From: Anaerolineales bacterium
GTDB taxonomy: Bacteria > Chloroflexota > Anaerolineae > Anaerolineales > E44-bin32
Assembly: GCA_004376895.1 (NCBI GenBank)
Contig: SOIH01000087.1
Coordinates: 1-62,250 of the forward strand
Reading direction: 5' to 3'
DNA: 62,250 bases
Below, piece after piece: positions 49,694 through 58,807 of this stretch. How positions within the stretch are numbered: position 1 is the first letter of the stretch; each line of letters opens with the position of its first letter. The notes beneath the pieces are model-generated. The model was not told the DNA's origin. It saw only the letters and a list, made by a program, of their open reading frames with translations, and ran no database searches. The position numbers and the translations under genes were made by a program.

Positions 49694-50831
49694 AGCCTCG
49701 CTTCTTGGTTTCAGCTCTCTCCATCCGGGATACATTCAGAAGAAAGCCCACTCCGGTTAATATCGTGACCAGGCTGGAGCCGCCGTAGCTGAAGAATGGT
49801 AGAGCGTTGCCCGCAAACGGCAGCAGACCTAGAAGAACCGACATGTTAATTAGAGCTTCCGCTCCAATCCAAAAAGTGATCCCGCTGGCGAGGAGCAAGC
49901 CCAGCCGATCCTGCGTGCCGACTGCGACCCGGAAGCCTCGCCACATGAAAACGCAAAAAAGCGCCAAAATCAACAACGCGCCTATCAAACCAAGTTCCTC
50001 GCCAATGACAGCGTAAACACTGTCGGTATGCGGCGCCGGTAGAAAACCGAACTTTCCGCGACTTGCTCCTAATCCTCGACCGAGTATGCCGCCAGAGTAG
50101 AACGATTGCAGGGATTGCTGGACGTGATAATGTGCTTTTTCAATGTCCACTAACCCTTCTTTGAACTGTAACCAGCGCTGTGCGCCAGTCGAGTGAAGTC
50201 GAACAAGCAAATAACCAACCGACCCGCCGCCCAGAGCAAGCCCTAAAGTCTGTAAAGTCCGTGCTCCAGCCAGATAGAACATCGTCAGAGCAACCAATCC
50301 GATCGTCAGCCCTGCGCTCAAATCGGGCTGCGCGACGATAAAACCGCCGACTATGCCGACGATGATGATCATGGGCCAAAAGCCATAGCCCATTTCGCTT
50401 AGACGGTCCCCTTTTGATTCCATCCAGACCGCCAGGTAGATAACGAGCGCCAGCTTCGCCATCTCAGACGGCTGGACCGAGGCACCAAGAAAAGCGCGTT
50501 TATACTCCCCGCCGTAGTTGATGACCAACACAGCAAAAAGGATCAAAATCGTTGCGGCGATCAGAGGCAGCGCAATTCTTCGCAGCCAATCCAATGGAAA
50601 CCAGGCCGCCACAGCCATCGCGCCCAAACCGGCTAGCAAGTGCAGGACTTGACGGTTGAATATGTAATTGTTGTCCCCATAAAGTCGCCACGACACATCC
50701 CAGCTCGCGGAGTACACCATCACAAGACCCAGCGCGATCATGATGCCGGTGATGATTAAGAGCCACGGATCAACGTTAAGGTGAAAACGCCGCTGGCTGA
50801 ATTTAGACTCTGTAGATGGTGCTTGGATCAC
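49605..50831 (-). CDS. ftsW: SEDS peptidoglycan polymerase FtsW
   Basis: A 408-residue protein with ten membrane helices that polymerises lipid II at the septum with its partner PBP. Typical motifs are YSASWDVSWR, GASVQPSEMAKLALVIYLA, AQPDLSAGLTIGL, APHTDSVYAVIGEELG and SYGGSSLVTILTGVGFLLNV. A basic tail of about 30 residues (GGRRVSRLGRDRRAQRES at the end) overlaps the murG start. The start is GTG 50831, overlapping the murD stop (GTGA). Confidence 0.93.
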   Translation of the reverse strand: MIQAPSTESKFSQRRFHLNVDPWLLIITGIMIALGLVMVYSASWDVSWRLYGDNNYIFNRQVLHLLAGLGAMAVAAWFPLDWLRRIALPLIAATILILFAVLVINYGGEYKRAFLGASVQPSEMAKLALVIYLAVWMESKGDRLSEMGYGFWPMIIIVGIVGGFIVAQPDLSAGLTIGLVALTMFYLAGARTLQTLGLALGGGSVGYLLVRLHSTGAQRWLQFKEGLVDIEKAHYHVQQSLQSFYSGGILGRGLGASRGKFGFLPAPHTDSVYAVIGEELGLIGALLILALFCVFMWRGFRVAVGTQDRLGLLLASGITFWIGAEALINMSVLLGLLPFAGNALPFFSYGGSSLVTILTGVGFLLNVSRMERAETKKRGYVATFSVSRRDGGRRVSRLGRDRRAQRES

Positions 50832-52237
50832 AATTCCTCCACCAAGACGCGGAATCTCTCTCCGCGCACTTCGTAATTAGAGAACTCGTCAAAACTCGTC
50901 CCCCCAGGTGAAAGCACAACCACATCCCCTTCTTCAGCAACCTCTGCAGCCTCCTGAACAGCATCCGCCAGACTCTCGCAAATAACCATGGTCGGCTTGA
51001 CACCATCCTCGGCCGCCTCTTGGATATGACGTTCAATCTTTTGTGCTGCTTCTCCAAATAGGATCAGATGGTCCACTCGGCGGACAACCTCGTGAGCGAA
51101 TGTCTCCCAGGGGAGATCTTTATCCTGTCCACCTGCCAGCAGAACCTTTGGTTCTTCAAATGCCCGCACGGCTGCCAATGCGCGATCAGGAGTCGTAGCA
51201 ATCGAATCGTTGTACCATTCGACACCTCGCACCCGTCTTACAAACTCCAATCGATGTGGTATCCCCTGAAAATTGCGAGCCGTTTCGGTCATCGCCTCGA
51301 TAGGTAGCCCAGCTGCCGAAGCGAGTGCGCTTGCAGCGAGAAGATTCATAAGATTGTGCTTGCCCCGCAAGGAAACCTCTTCCACGCTACAGATCTCATG
51401 CTCCACATCTCCGGACTTCAAGCGAAGAATCCCATCTCGTACAAATGCAGATTCTTCCTCTTCGGTGGGCTGTTCCCAGTCAAATGCAATCAGCTTGCCC
51501 TGAACCAGGCTGCGCATCTCCCAAGTGAGCGGATCATCATGACGGACTACTGCGATGTCCTCTTCTGATTGATTGGCGAGAATGCGCTTCTTCGCTGCGG
51601 CATATACATCCATGGATCCATGGCGATCGAGATGATCGGGTGTCAGATTAAGAACCGCGGCGATGTGTGGACTCAGAGTCATAAGTTCCAGTTGGAACGA
51701 GGAAAGTTCCATGATAACGAGATCATTAGATTTGATCTCATCCAAGTCATTCAGCAACGGGCGACCGATGTTGCCGCCAACCCACACACGCCTCTCCGAG
51801 CCTTTGAATGCGATTTCTGCCATGCGGCCAACCAATGATGTAGTCGTCGTCTTTCCTGCAGAACCAGTAATGCCGATCACCGGCGCACAGCATGCCTCCA
51901 GGAATAGTTGTGTGTCGTTTGCCAATTCGATCCCTCGCTCACGAGCTTCAATTGCAATTGGCAAATCGATGGGCACACCACCTGACAGGAAAAGAACATC
52001 CGTCCCCTCGAGCAGGGAATTTGGATGACCGCCAAGCTGGTATGTCAGCTCATATGCCGCCAGCTCTTCGATTGCCGGTCCAAGCTGCTCAGCGCTCTTC
52101 TGGTCACTCACGACGACTTCAGCGCCTTTCTCCGACAGGAATTGCGCTAAGGCTTTTCCCTGTCGGGCAAGTCCGATGATGACGACACGCTTCCCTTTCC
52201 AATCTCTCACAACGGTCTTCCCGGAATGTATTCCCAC
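50828..52237 (-). CDS. murD: UDP-N-acetylmuramoylalanine--D-glutamate ligase
   Basis: A 469-residue Mur ligase. The N-terminal domain shows VVIIGLARQGKALAQFL, the ATP loop is GITGSAGKTTTTSLVG, LNLTPDHLDRHGSMDVY is typical of MurD, and the C-terminal end has VVLSPGGTSFDEFSNYEVRG (SPACASFD-type motif). The start is GTG 52237, three bases after the stop of the 97-residue ORF. It overlaps ftsW by 4 bp. Confidence 0.95.
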   Translation of the reverse strand: MGIHSGKTVVRDWKGKRVVIIGLARQGKALAQFLSEKGAEVVVSDQKSAEQLGPAIEELAAYELTYQLGGHPNSLLEGTDVLFLSGGVPIDLPIAIEARERGIELANDTQLFLEACCAPVIGITGSAGKTTTTSLVGRMAEIAFKGSERRVWVGGNIGRPLLNDLDEIKSNDLVIMELSSFQLELMTLSPHIAAVLNLTPDHLDRHGSMDVYAAAKKRILANQSEEDIAVVRHDDPLTWEMRSLVQGKLIAFDWEQPTEEEESAFVRDGILRLKSGDVEHEICSVEEVSLRGKHNLMNLLAASALASAAGLPIEAMTETARNFQGIPHRLEFVRRVRGVEWYNDSIATTPDRALAAVRAFEEPKVLLAGGQDKDLPWETFAHEVVRRVDHLILFGEAAQKIERHIQEAAEDGVKPTMVICESLADAVQEAAEVAEEGDVVVLSPGGTSFDEFSNYEVRGERFRVLVEEL

Positions 52238-52240
52238 ACG

Positions 52241-52534
52241 TCAGGCAGCGATTTCCTGAATCGCCGGTTTGCTCTGCTTCCTCTTTTTCTTCGTGCGCGA
52301 TTTCTTGGAGGTCTCCTCTACGCCTATCCAATAGTGGTTTGGCATGACATTACGAGCCTTCCGTATCTTTACACCGGAGACCAGCCCTTCCTGGTTTCCA
52401 TCTAATGTGGAAGGGTGTACCAGGCAATGTGTAGGAGTTTCGCCGAACTTACCCTGGTAGAAGGTGACCGCCTGGCTCACCTTATCCTGCATCGAACTCT
52501 TACCATCGTCGAACCACAGCATTCCGATTTCCAT
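52241..52534 (-). CDS. small basic protein between mraY and murD
   Basis: A 97-residue ORF with a strong ribosome binding site (AAGGAGGG). It begins MEIGMLWFDDGKSSM, has a helix KVSQAVTFYQGKFG, then THCLVHPSTLD, and ends in a Lys/Arg-rich tail (KKSRTKKKRKQSKP). I do not know a named family; the N-terminal part resembles small uncharacterised Chloroflexota proteins (memory-based, not checked). Position in the dcw operon, with 3 bp before murD and 20 bp after mraY, shows it is co-transcribed. The basic tail could bind nucleic acid or acidic membrane. Confidence 0.75.
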   Translation of the reverse strand: MEIGMLWFDDGKSSMQDKVSQAVTFYQGKFGETPTHCLVHPSTLDGNQEGLVSGVKIRKARNVMPNHYWIGVEETSKKSRTKKKRKQSKPAIQEIAA

Positions 52535-52554
52535 AGCAACACCCTCCTTAGCTG

Positions 52555-53550
52555 TTAGATGAGTGCCAAAGCCACTCCGAACATGCCGGCGAGCAGCGCG
52601 ACCAACCAGAAGCGCTGCACAATCTGAGTTTCGCTCCAGCCACTCAATTCAAAGTGGTAGTGCAAAGGAGCCATCTTGAAAAAACGACGACCTTTTGTGA
52701 TCTTGAAATACGCCACCTGGATGATCACGCTCAAGGTCACGCTGAACGGGATAATTGCAATGACCGGCAATAGAGCCCAATGACCCGTCATGAGAGCGAC
52801 GATTGCGAGCGAGGCACCGAGGGCCAATGATCCTGTATCACCCATGAAAAGTTCCGCGGGGTAGGCGTTGTACCAAAGGAAGGCGAAAATGGCGCCTACC
52901 ATCGTGAAGCAGAAGCGCACTAGGAATATTTGTCCTTGGAGTGCAGCAACCGCGCCATAAGCAGCAAATGCCATCGCCGCGATCAAACCCGCTAATCCAT
53001 CTAATCCATCGGTTAAATTAACAGCATTGCTTGTACCGATGATGATGAACATCGCAAGGGGAACGTACCAGATACCCAGCTCGATAACTTCCGGGTAATT
53101 TGGCAGAATCATCTCCGGCGGCTTCAACCCATACTTCAAGATCAAAGAGGCCCCGAGTGCGATAACGCCTTGCAGTAAGAACTTCCAGCGCGCCCGCATC
53201 CCTCCGACACCTCGGGGCCTCCTGATCCCAAGCCAATCATCCCAGGCGCCCACCAACGCGAAGAGCAGGAGCGTTATCATCGGCAAAAGTATCGAGTTGC
53301 CGAAGACATTTAGCTCACTCACAATGGACACCAGGTTTAGAACACCGGTGATCAAGAGCACCGGGATAATGAACAACCACCCACCCATAGTCGGGGTACC
53401 GAGCTTCATGGTGTGCCGCCGGGGACCCTCAATCGAGATTTGCTCTCCAATCTTTAGCGAACGCATAATACGAATCAGTGGACCACCCCAAATCACCGTT
53501 AGAAGGAACGTAATTCCTCCTAGCGCCAAAGCGCTGGCTGCTTGTGTCAT
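52555..53550 (-). CDS. mraY: phospho-N-acetylmuramoyl-pentapeptide transferase
   Basis: A 331-residue membrane enzyme that makes lipid I from UDP-MurNAc-pentapeptide and undecaprenyl phosphate. The motifs are KLGTPTMGGWLFII, GAWDDWLGIRR (Asp-Asp), NAVNLTDGLDGLAG, ELFMGDTGSLALG and APLHYHFELSGWSE. About ten helices are visible. It overlaps murF upstream by 4 bp (ATGA). Confidence 0.97.
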   Translation of the reverse strand: MTQAASALALGGITFLLTVIWGGPLIRIMRSLKIGEQISIEGPRRHTMKLGTPTMGGWLFIIPVLLITGVLNLVSIVSELNVFGNSILLPMITLLLFALVGAWDDWLGIRRPRGVGGMRARWKFLLQGVIALGASLILKYGLKPPEMILPNYPEVIELGIWYVPLAMFIIIGTSNAVNLTDGLDGLAGLIAAMAFAAYGAVAALQGQIFLVRFCFTMVGAIFAFLWYNAYPAELFMGDTGSLALGASLAIVALMTGHWALLPVIAIIPFSVTLSVIIQVAYFKITKGRRFFKMAPLHYHFELSGWSETQIVQRFWLVALLAGMFGVALALI

Positions 53551-54968
53551 TCGATTTCCTCCAGCGCAGTTACGATTCGATCCAGGCGCATCCCATGAGA
53601 GCCCTTCACCAGCACGACATCTCCTTCTCCGACTTTCTCATCCAGATACTCAATGACATCGTCCCCATCTCCAAGCATGACCACCTGGCTTTCGCTAAGC
53701 CGAGCTGCGCGCGCCTCTTTTGCAATCCACTGTGCCCGCTCACCCACAGTGATCAACAAATCCACCACCTGGGCTGCACGAGCTCCGACCATGCGATGAC
53801 CGCGTTCCTCAAACTCACCTAATTCGAGCATGTCGCCCAAGACAGCTATCTTCCGGCCATCTAGATCGTCAAGCAGATTAAGCGCAGCGATTACAGAGGT
53901 TGGAGCGGCGTTGTAAGTGTCGTCCAGCAGCAGCGCTCCGCTGGTGGAGTGCACGGCTACCAAGCGCAGTTGGCTGTGCGTATCCTGCAGACCACCTATA
54001 ATTTCACTCCAACTCAATCCTTCGACAATCCCAACCGATGCAGCCCGCAAAATGGTATGAACCGAGTGGCGTCCGAGCAGCGGTACTCGGCAATGAATGG
54101 CTTCTTCGCCGTGGTGGACTACGCAGCGCAACCCTTCCAATCCCAGACCTTCAACATCGCTTGCCCACAGGTCAGCCTCAGGGGAAATACCGTAATAAAA
54201 GACCCGTGCCTGAGTGCGCTCAGCCAATTCTCGCACGAGGGGATCGTCATAATTTAGGATGGCAACACCCTCCGGCGCCGGCGGCAGCGCTTCGACCAGT
54301 TCACCTTTCCCGCGCACAATTGCATCCATGCTCCCTGCTCGCTCAAGATGCACTTGGCTTATGTTGGTCACCACCCCAATCTGCGGTTTTGCGATGTCGC
54401 ACAGAAGTGCAATCTCGCCCGGGATGTAGAAGCCCATCTCCAAGACCGCGCGTTCATGCGCTTCCGTAAGGCGCAATATACTCAACGGCAACCCAATCTC
54501 ATTATTGAGGTTTCCAGGACTGCGCACCGTCTTATAGCGGCGGCTCAGCACATCCGCAACGAGTTCTTTCGTCGTTGATTTCCCCACACTTCCCGTGATC
54601 CCGATCACTCGTACTTCGGACTGAGCTCGCCAGGTCATCGCCGCCGTCTGTAAGGCTTCGAGTGTGTTGGCTACCCTCAGGATGATGGGTGGTTCTAAAT
54701 CCTGCTTAAGCTGCGCCGCTAGCGGTTTCCGCAAGTCGAGGCTGCTGGCTTCCAGCGGAACGTCACGCTCCACCAGCGCGGCCACCGCCCCGCGCTCAAA
54801 AGCATCGGCCACATAATCATGACCGTCTGCCGATTCCCCATCCATAGCAACGAAGAGCCCACCAGACGTCGCCTGGCGCGAATCGACGACCGCGTCAGTA
54901 ATCACTTCACCCAACCCGGTGATTTTCTCTTCAGTAATCGCTTCAACGAGATAATGTATTGTCAGCAT
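53547..54968 (-). CDS. murF: UDP-N-acetylmuramoyl-tripeptide--D-alanyl-D-alanine ligase
   Basis: A 473-residue Mur ligase that adds D-Ala-D-Ala. Landmarks are GGLFVAMDGESADGHDYV, the ATP loop GITGSVGKSTTKELV, NLNNEIGLPLSIL (typical of MurF), EMGFYIPGEIALLCDIAKP and LLLDDTYNAAPTSVIAAL. It follows the septal PBP by 17 bp. No murE lies between the two, although that is the usual order. Confidence 0.96.
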   Translation of the reverse strand: MLTIHYLVEAITEEKITGLGEVITDAVVDSRQATSGGLFVAMDGESADGHDYVADAFERGAVAALVERDVPLEASSLDLRKPLAAQLKQDLEPPIILRVANTLEALQTAAMTWRAQSEVRVIGITGSVGKSTTKELVADVLSRRYKTVRSPGNLNNEIGLPLSILRLTEAHERAVLEMGFYIPGEIALLCDIAKPQIGVVTNISQVHLERAGSMDAIVRGKGELVEALPPAPEGVAILNYDDPLVRELAERTQARVFYYGISPEADLWASDVEGLGLEGLRCVVHHGEEAIHCRVPLLGRHSVHTILRAASVGIVEGLSWSEIIGGLQDTHSQLRLVAVHSTSGALLLDDTYNAAPTSVIAALNLLDDLDGRKIAVLGDMLELGEFEERGHRMVGARAAQVVDLLITVGERAQWIAKEARAARLSESQVVMLGDGDDVIEYLDEKVGEGDVVLVKGSHGMRLDRIVTALEEIE

Positions 54969-54985
54969 TGAAAATTAAATCCGTC

Positions 54986-56797
54986 CTAATTTCCTGCTGT
55001 TATCTGCTCCCGCACGCTATCGGGCGGGATCTCCAACATGGCAACGAGACGCTCAACAACATCACGAAAAACAGGGGCGGCGACGACAGAACCCCAAGGT
55101 GAGGATTCCGGCTTGTCCAACCGCACCAGGACCACGAACCTCGGATCGGATACCGGACCCCAACCAATAAATGAAGCAATTGTCCAGCGGTCGTCGTAGC
55201 CGCTTTCTGTGGGGATCTGGGCTGTACCGGTCTTCCCCGCAATCACATAGCCGTTCACATGTGCGTGCCTCGCCTCACCCTCGACCGATTGGACCAACAT
55301 CTCCGTTAAGGTCCTGGCACTTTCGGCCGAAATCGGCTTTCCGAGCGTTGTAGGTTTCGGCCAATACGCACCCTCCGGACCCACAACGGCTCTAACGATA
55401 TGGGGCTGAACCATGACACCATCATTCGCAACAGCTCCAACCGCTGCGATCAACTGCACCGGCGTCACGGAAATCCCTTGGCCGAATGAATTCGTGCCCA
55501 GATCCGCCATTGTCCACTCAGGATGACGTGGTGTGCGCATCTGCCCAGAGACCTCGCCGGAGAGATCAATTCCTGTAACTCTCCCCATCCCGAAAGCTGT
55601 TAGATACTCATAGAAAGGGGCTGCGCCGAGTTTCTCAGAGGCCACATAGGCGAGACAGACATTCAGGGAATGCTGAATACAACCCACCATCGTCTGCGGT
55701 CCCCAGGCACCCCCGTTCCAGTTGCGGATCTTCACGCCGCCAACCTCAATTACGCCTCTATCGATAAATTGGTCCTCGGGCTCAATCACGCCGGCGTCGA
55801 TCGCCGCAGCCATCGTCAGGATCTTGAATGTTGATCCTGGCTCAAACTGCCCGCCAACAGCCGGGTTAATGACGAGTTCATCTTCCTCGGTCTCCAAATC
55901 CTCCGCTTCGACGCCCAGCTCTGCGAGCCACGGCTCATAGTTATTTGGATCCAGTGAGGGCAAGATCGCCATCGCCAGGATCTCACCATTTCGCGGATCC
56001 ATGACGATGATCTGTCCCGATTCAGAACCCGAATCTTCTATCGCCTTTCGCAAGATGTCATCAGTCATTTGTTGAATATCCAGGTCAATGGTCAATACGA
56101 GATTGACCCCCGTCGGCGTATCCGGTTGAATCCGCGCTTCTGGAGGGATATAACCGCGCTCGACTGTGATCGCCTTGCCTCCCAGCCAGTTGTCGTAGAA
56201 CCCCTCGATGCCGAAGTAGCCTTTACCTTCCTGATTTACGAACCCAAGGACATGACCCGCGAGCTCACTGGCTGGATACTCGCGCTTGGGCGCAGGAACT
56301 GGCTTCAACCCGCTGAGATCTGGAGCTTCTGGATCCAACAGGAAGCTCTTCAACACATCCGCGGCGACCTGGTCTATCGTGATTGGCCAACGGTCTCCGC
56401 CGTCCACCTCGCGCGTCAAGCGAATACGATATAGACCGAGAGAACCCCAATCTGCATTCAACTGGTTGTAAAGGTCCTCATAGGGGAGCACCAAGGTTCG
56501 AGCAAGCACCGCTGCGATCTGTTTCCGGCTCGCCTGCGTGAGCTGGAAAACCTCGACTTCCAAGTAGTACATGGGCACATTCGTGGCGAGCAGGTCGCCA
56601 TCGCGATCGTAGATCAAGCCCCGCACTGGATCGATCTCGGCTTCAGTATCCTCTGCTGCTTCAATCCATGTAGAGAAAACTGGGGCATAGGGTCCAAACT
56701 GGACCCGGATGAGCTGGATGAACATCGCCAAAGCGCTCATCCCCATGATCACGAGCAACACGCTTACCCTACGATAGGGAAGACTGGTTGGGATCAT
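54986..56797 (-). CDS. ftsI: septal penicillin-binding protein (FtsI/PBP2-like transpeptidase)
   Basis: A 603-residue class B PBP that cross-links septal peptidoglycan with FtsW. One membrane helix (SVLLVIMGMSALAMFIQLI) is followed by the dimerisation domain (DPVRGLIYDRDGDLLATNVP) and the transpeptidase domain with the catalytic GSTFKILT (SxxK), the HSLN motif and VIAGKTGTAQIP. No PASTA domains are present. ATG 56797 is chosen because it overlaps the ftsL-like stop (ATGA); an extension to 56839 is in frame but unlikely. Confidence 0.93.
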   Translation of the reverse strand: MIPTSLPYRRVSVLLVIMGMSALAMFIQLIRVQFGPYAPVFSTWIEAAEDTEAEIDPVRGLIYDRDGDLLATNVPMYYLEVEVFQLTQASRKQIAAVLARTLVLPYEDLYNQLNADWGSLGLYRIRLTREVDGGDRWPITIDQVAADVLKSFLLDPEAPDLSGLKPVPAPKREYPASELAGHVLGFVNQEGKGYFGIEGFYDNWLGGKAITVERGYIPPEARIQPDTPTGVNLVLTIDLDIQQMTDDILRKAIEDSGSESGQIIVMDPRNGEILAMAILPSLDPNNYEPWLAELGVEAEDLETEEDELVINPAVGGQFEPGSTFKILTMAAAIDAGVIEPEDQFIDRGVIEVGGVKIRNWNGGAWGPQTMVGCIQHSLNVCLAYVASEKLGAAPFYEYLTAFGMGRVTGIDLSGEVSGQMRTPRHPEWTMADLGTNSFGQGISVTPVQLIAAVGAVANDGVMVQPHIVRAVVGPEGAYWPKPTTLGKPISAESARTLTEMLVQSVEGEARHAHVNGYVIAGKTGTAQIPTESGYDDRWTIASFIGWGPVSDPRFVVLVRLDKPESSPWGSVVAAPVFRDVVERLVAMLEIPPDSVREQITAGN

Positions 56798-57303
56798 TGC
56801 CGTCCATTTCTCCCTGGTGACACTAATCGAGATATCCAATCGCCGAGTGTTTCTGTGTATGCGGGCGATAACCCGCCCTCGCGTTCTGTTGTGGAATTTG
56901 GCGGCGTTGGAGCAACGAAGGGATCTGGTGGAACATACCCAGCGACAACGATATATTCGATGTCTCCAAGTTCAGCCGGGCGAAAACCCAACGTTAAGGC
57001 CCGCTCTAACATTCGCTCCGGCGTGGTCAATTCTGCAAACGTAGCCGTCAACTCGGCGATCTGCCGCTGCAATTCGGCTCGCTCCGATTGCAGGATCAGC
57101 ACATTTCGACCAGATCGGGCAACGCGTGCATTTACCGCAAGGTAGAGACCACCGATGATGAGGAGCACTATAGCGGTCAGCACCGTTCGACTGGTGATCC
57201 GAAGTTGGGAACGCCAGGGTGTGAGTTTAAATGCTTGTTTTCGACGTTTTTTCACGTTTTCACCTGCGCCGGCATTGCTCGAATCAGTGCCTGCAAGGAT
57301 CAT
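56794..57303 (-). CDS. ftsL: FtsL-like septum formation protein
   Basis: A 169-residue bitopic protein. A basic cytoplasmic part (KKRRKQAFKLTPWRSQ) precedes one helix (TVLTAIVLLIIGGLYLAV, about residues 41-58), followed by a coiled coil (ILQSERAELQRQIAELTATF) and a Pro-rich tail with PPDPFVAPTPP. Sequence identity in this family is low; the call rests on topology and on the place between rsmH and ftsI. It overlaps both neighbours by 4 bp. Confidence 0.8.
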   Translation of the reverse strand: MILAGTDSSNAGAGENVKKRRKQAFKLTPWRSQLRITSRTVLTAIVLLIIGGLYLAVNARVARSGRNVLILQSERAELQRQIAELTATFAELTTPERMLERALTLGFRPAELGDIEYIVVAGYVPPDPFVAPTPPNSTTEREGGLSPAYTETLGDWISRLVSPGRNGRQ

Positions 57304-58253
57304 GCCGTTGTCAGACGCTCCGCGACCCGCAAACGAGCACTTCGAGCTCGAGGGTTGTGCGAAATCTCATCGCTTTCCGGTCTGATAGGCTTCTTTGTTA
57401 GAACTCGTAGAGTCGCTGCGTGTTCACAGCAACAGATCAATTGCTCCGGCGGGCAAATGCAGTCTCGACTCTCCCGGCGGAAGAACCGCTTGACGATACG
57501 ATCCTCCAGCGAGTGGAATGAGATCACAGCTAACCTTCCCCCTGGAGAAAGCAACCTTACTGCGGTTTCTAGACCTGCCTTCAACGTTTCGAGTTCATCG
57601 TTGACGACAATACGCAGCGCCTGAAAAGTTCGCGTCGCGGGGTGGATTCCCTTTCGTTTCGTCGCCGCTTTACTGGCGATAACTTCAGCTAACTGGGAAG
57701 TGGTTTTCAGTGGACGGGCCTGCACAATCGCCTCCGCAATTGCCCGGGCACGAGGATCCTCTCCATAGCGCTTGATCACATCTGCTAATTCCTCTAGCGG
57801 CATATGGTTTACGAGTTCATCCGCCATGAAATCCCCATCTGGATCGAAGCGCATGTCCAGGGGACCATCGAAGCGGAACGAGAACCCCCGTTTAGGATCC
57901 TCGAGCTGCATTGATGAAAGTCCCAGATCGAGCAAGATTGCGTCCACCCGATCCCACCCTAGAGCAGATGCTTCATCATGCATCGCTGTGTAAGATGCAT
58001 GGCGCAAGCTCACCCGATCACCAAAAGGCTCCAAGCGGAATTCCGCGAGTTCCAGCGCATTCGGGTCACGGTCTAGTCCGAGCAGTCTGCCATCCGGAGA
58101 AGAGCATTCGAGGATGCCCGCTGCATGTCCGCCTGCGCCTACCGTGCCATCTATGTAGTGCCCGCCCGCGTGCAAATTCAGCGCAGTGAGCACATTCTGG
58201 TAAAGTACCGGGGTATGTCCACTGGCAGAAACTGCGCCGGAGGACGCGTTCAT
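57300..58253 (-). CDS. rsmH: 16S rRNA (cytosine-1402-N4)-methyltransferase
   Basis: A 317-residue SAM methyltransferase (MraW). Typical stretches are HTPVLYQNVLTALNLHAGGH, YIDGTVGAGGHAAGIL (SAM motif), LLDLGLSSMQLEDPKRGFSF, DMRFDPDGDF and ISFHSLEDRIVKRFF. It follows mraZ by 3 bp and overlaps the ftsL-like gene by 4 bp. Confidence 0.97.
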   Translation of the reverse strand: MNASSGAVSASGHTPVLYQNVLTALNLHAGGHYIDGTVGAGGHAAGILECSSPDGRLLGLDRDPNALELAEFRLEPFGDRVSLRHASYTAMHDEASALGWDRVDAILLDLGLSSMQLEDPKRGFSFRFDGPLDMRFDPDGDFMADELVNHMPLEELADVIKRYGEDPRARAIAEAIVQARPLKTTSQLAEVIASKAATKRKGIHPATRTFQALRIVVNDELETLKAGLETAVRLLSPGGRLAVISFHSLEDRIVKRFFRRESRDCICPPEQLICCCEHAATLRVLTKKPIRPESDEISHNPRARSARLRVAERLTTA

Positions 58254-58256
58254 CGC

Positions 58257-58694
58257 CTACCCCGCGGAGAGATCAAATTGAGTAAAGCGACGGGCATTGA
58301 TGTCTGGATCCATTACGTCGTTGAGTTCCTCTAACCACGCGCCTGAATTCCAGAGCTCAAAATACTCACCCGTGCCGACGATCGTCGTCTCGCCATCTAG
58401 TTTTGCGTATTCCCGTAGGAATGGTGGAATCAAAATACGGCCCGAGGTGTCGAGTTGGACTTCCGTCGCGCCGCCGAAGATTAACCTGCGCACCGCACGC
58501 GCCTCTGGATCTGTCGTGGTTAGAATTGTTGTGCTCTCTGCTAACTTTTGGAATCTTTCCATGGTATAAACGAACAGGTTGCGATCGAAACCTTGCGTGA
58601 CAAACGCTCCCGAGGCGAGAGCCGCCCGGTAGCGAACCGGTATAGTCAATCGGCCCTTAGCGTCTATACTATGAGTGTATTGTCCTAAGAACAT
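58257..58694 (-). CDS. mraZ: MraZ, regulator of the division and cell-wall cluster
   Basis: A 145-residue MraZ with two AbrB-like SpoVT repeats: FLGQYTHSIDAKGRLTIPVR in the first and EVQLDTSGRILIPPFLREYA in the second. MraZ binds direct repeats upstream of its own gene and controls the dcw cluster. Four such repeats lie at 58743-58777. ATG 58694 has only a weak ribosome binding site (GGAACGG). It is the first gene of the cluster. Confidence 0.97.
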   Translation of the reverse strand: MFLGQYTHSIDAKGRLTIPVRYRAALASGAFVTQGFDRNLFVYTMERFQKLAESTTILTTTDPEARAVRRLIFGGATEVQLDTSGRILIPPFLREYAKLDGETTIVGTGEYFELWNSGAWLEELNDVMDPDINARRFTQFDLSAG

Positions 58695-58722
58695 GTGTTC
58701 TAACCGTTCCTATAATATCGAA

Positions 58723-58742
58723 ACGCCGGCATTCACCGGCGT
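58723..58742 (-). other. hairpin in the mraZ leader
   Basis: ACGCCGG / CCGGCGT, a perfect 7-bp inverted repeat with a 6-nt loop, lies between the MraZ boxes and the start codon. No T-tract follows; it could protect the leader. Confidence 0.5.
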
Positions 58743-58777
58743 CCCACTTTCTCCCACATTTCCCCACCAACGCCCAC
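58743..58777 (-). promoter_or_regulatory. four MraZ boxes upstream of mraZ
   Basis: Read on the minus strand, GTGGG occurs four times at an exact 10-bp period (58777-58773, 58767-58763, 58757-58753, 58747-58743), each separated by five unrelated bases. This is the known pattern for MraZ operators. Confidence 0.92.
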
Positions 58778-58807
58778 AGTATATAACAATTCACCCCACC
58801 GATGCAA
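58778..58807 (-). promoter_or_regulatory. candidate dcw promoter
   Basis: TATACT (58783-58778, minus strand) lies directly before the first MraZ box, with a weak TTGCAT (58807-58802) 18 bp upstream. Boxes just after the -10 fit repression. A second possible -10, TATTAT at 58717-58712, would place the boxes upstream of the promoter, as for an activator. Confidence 0.45.
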
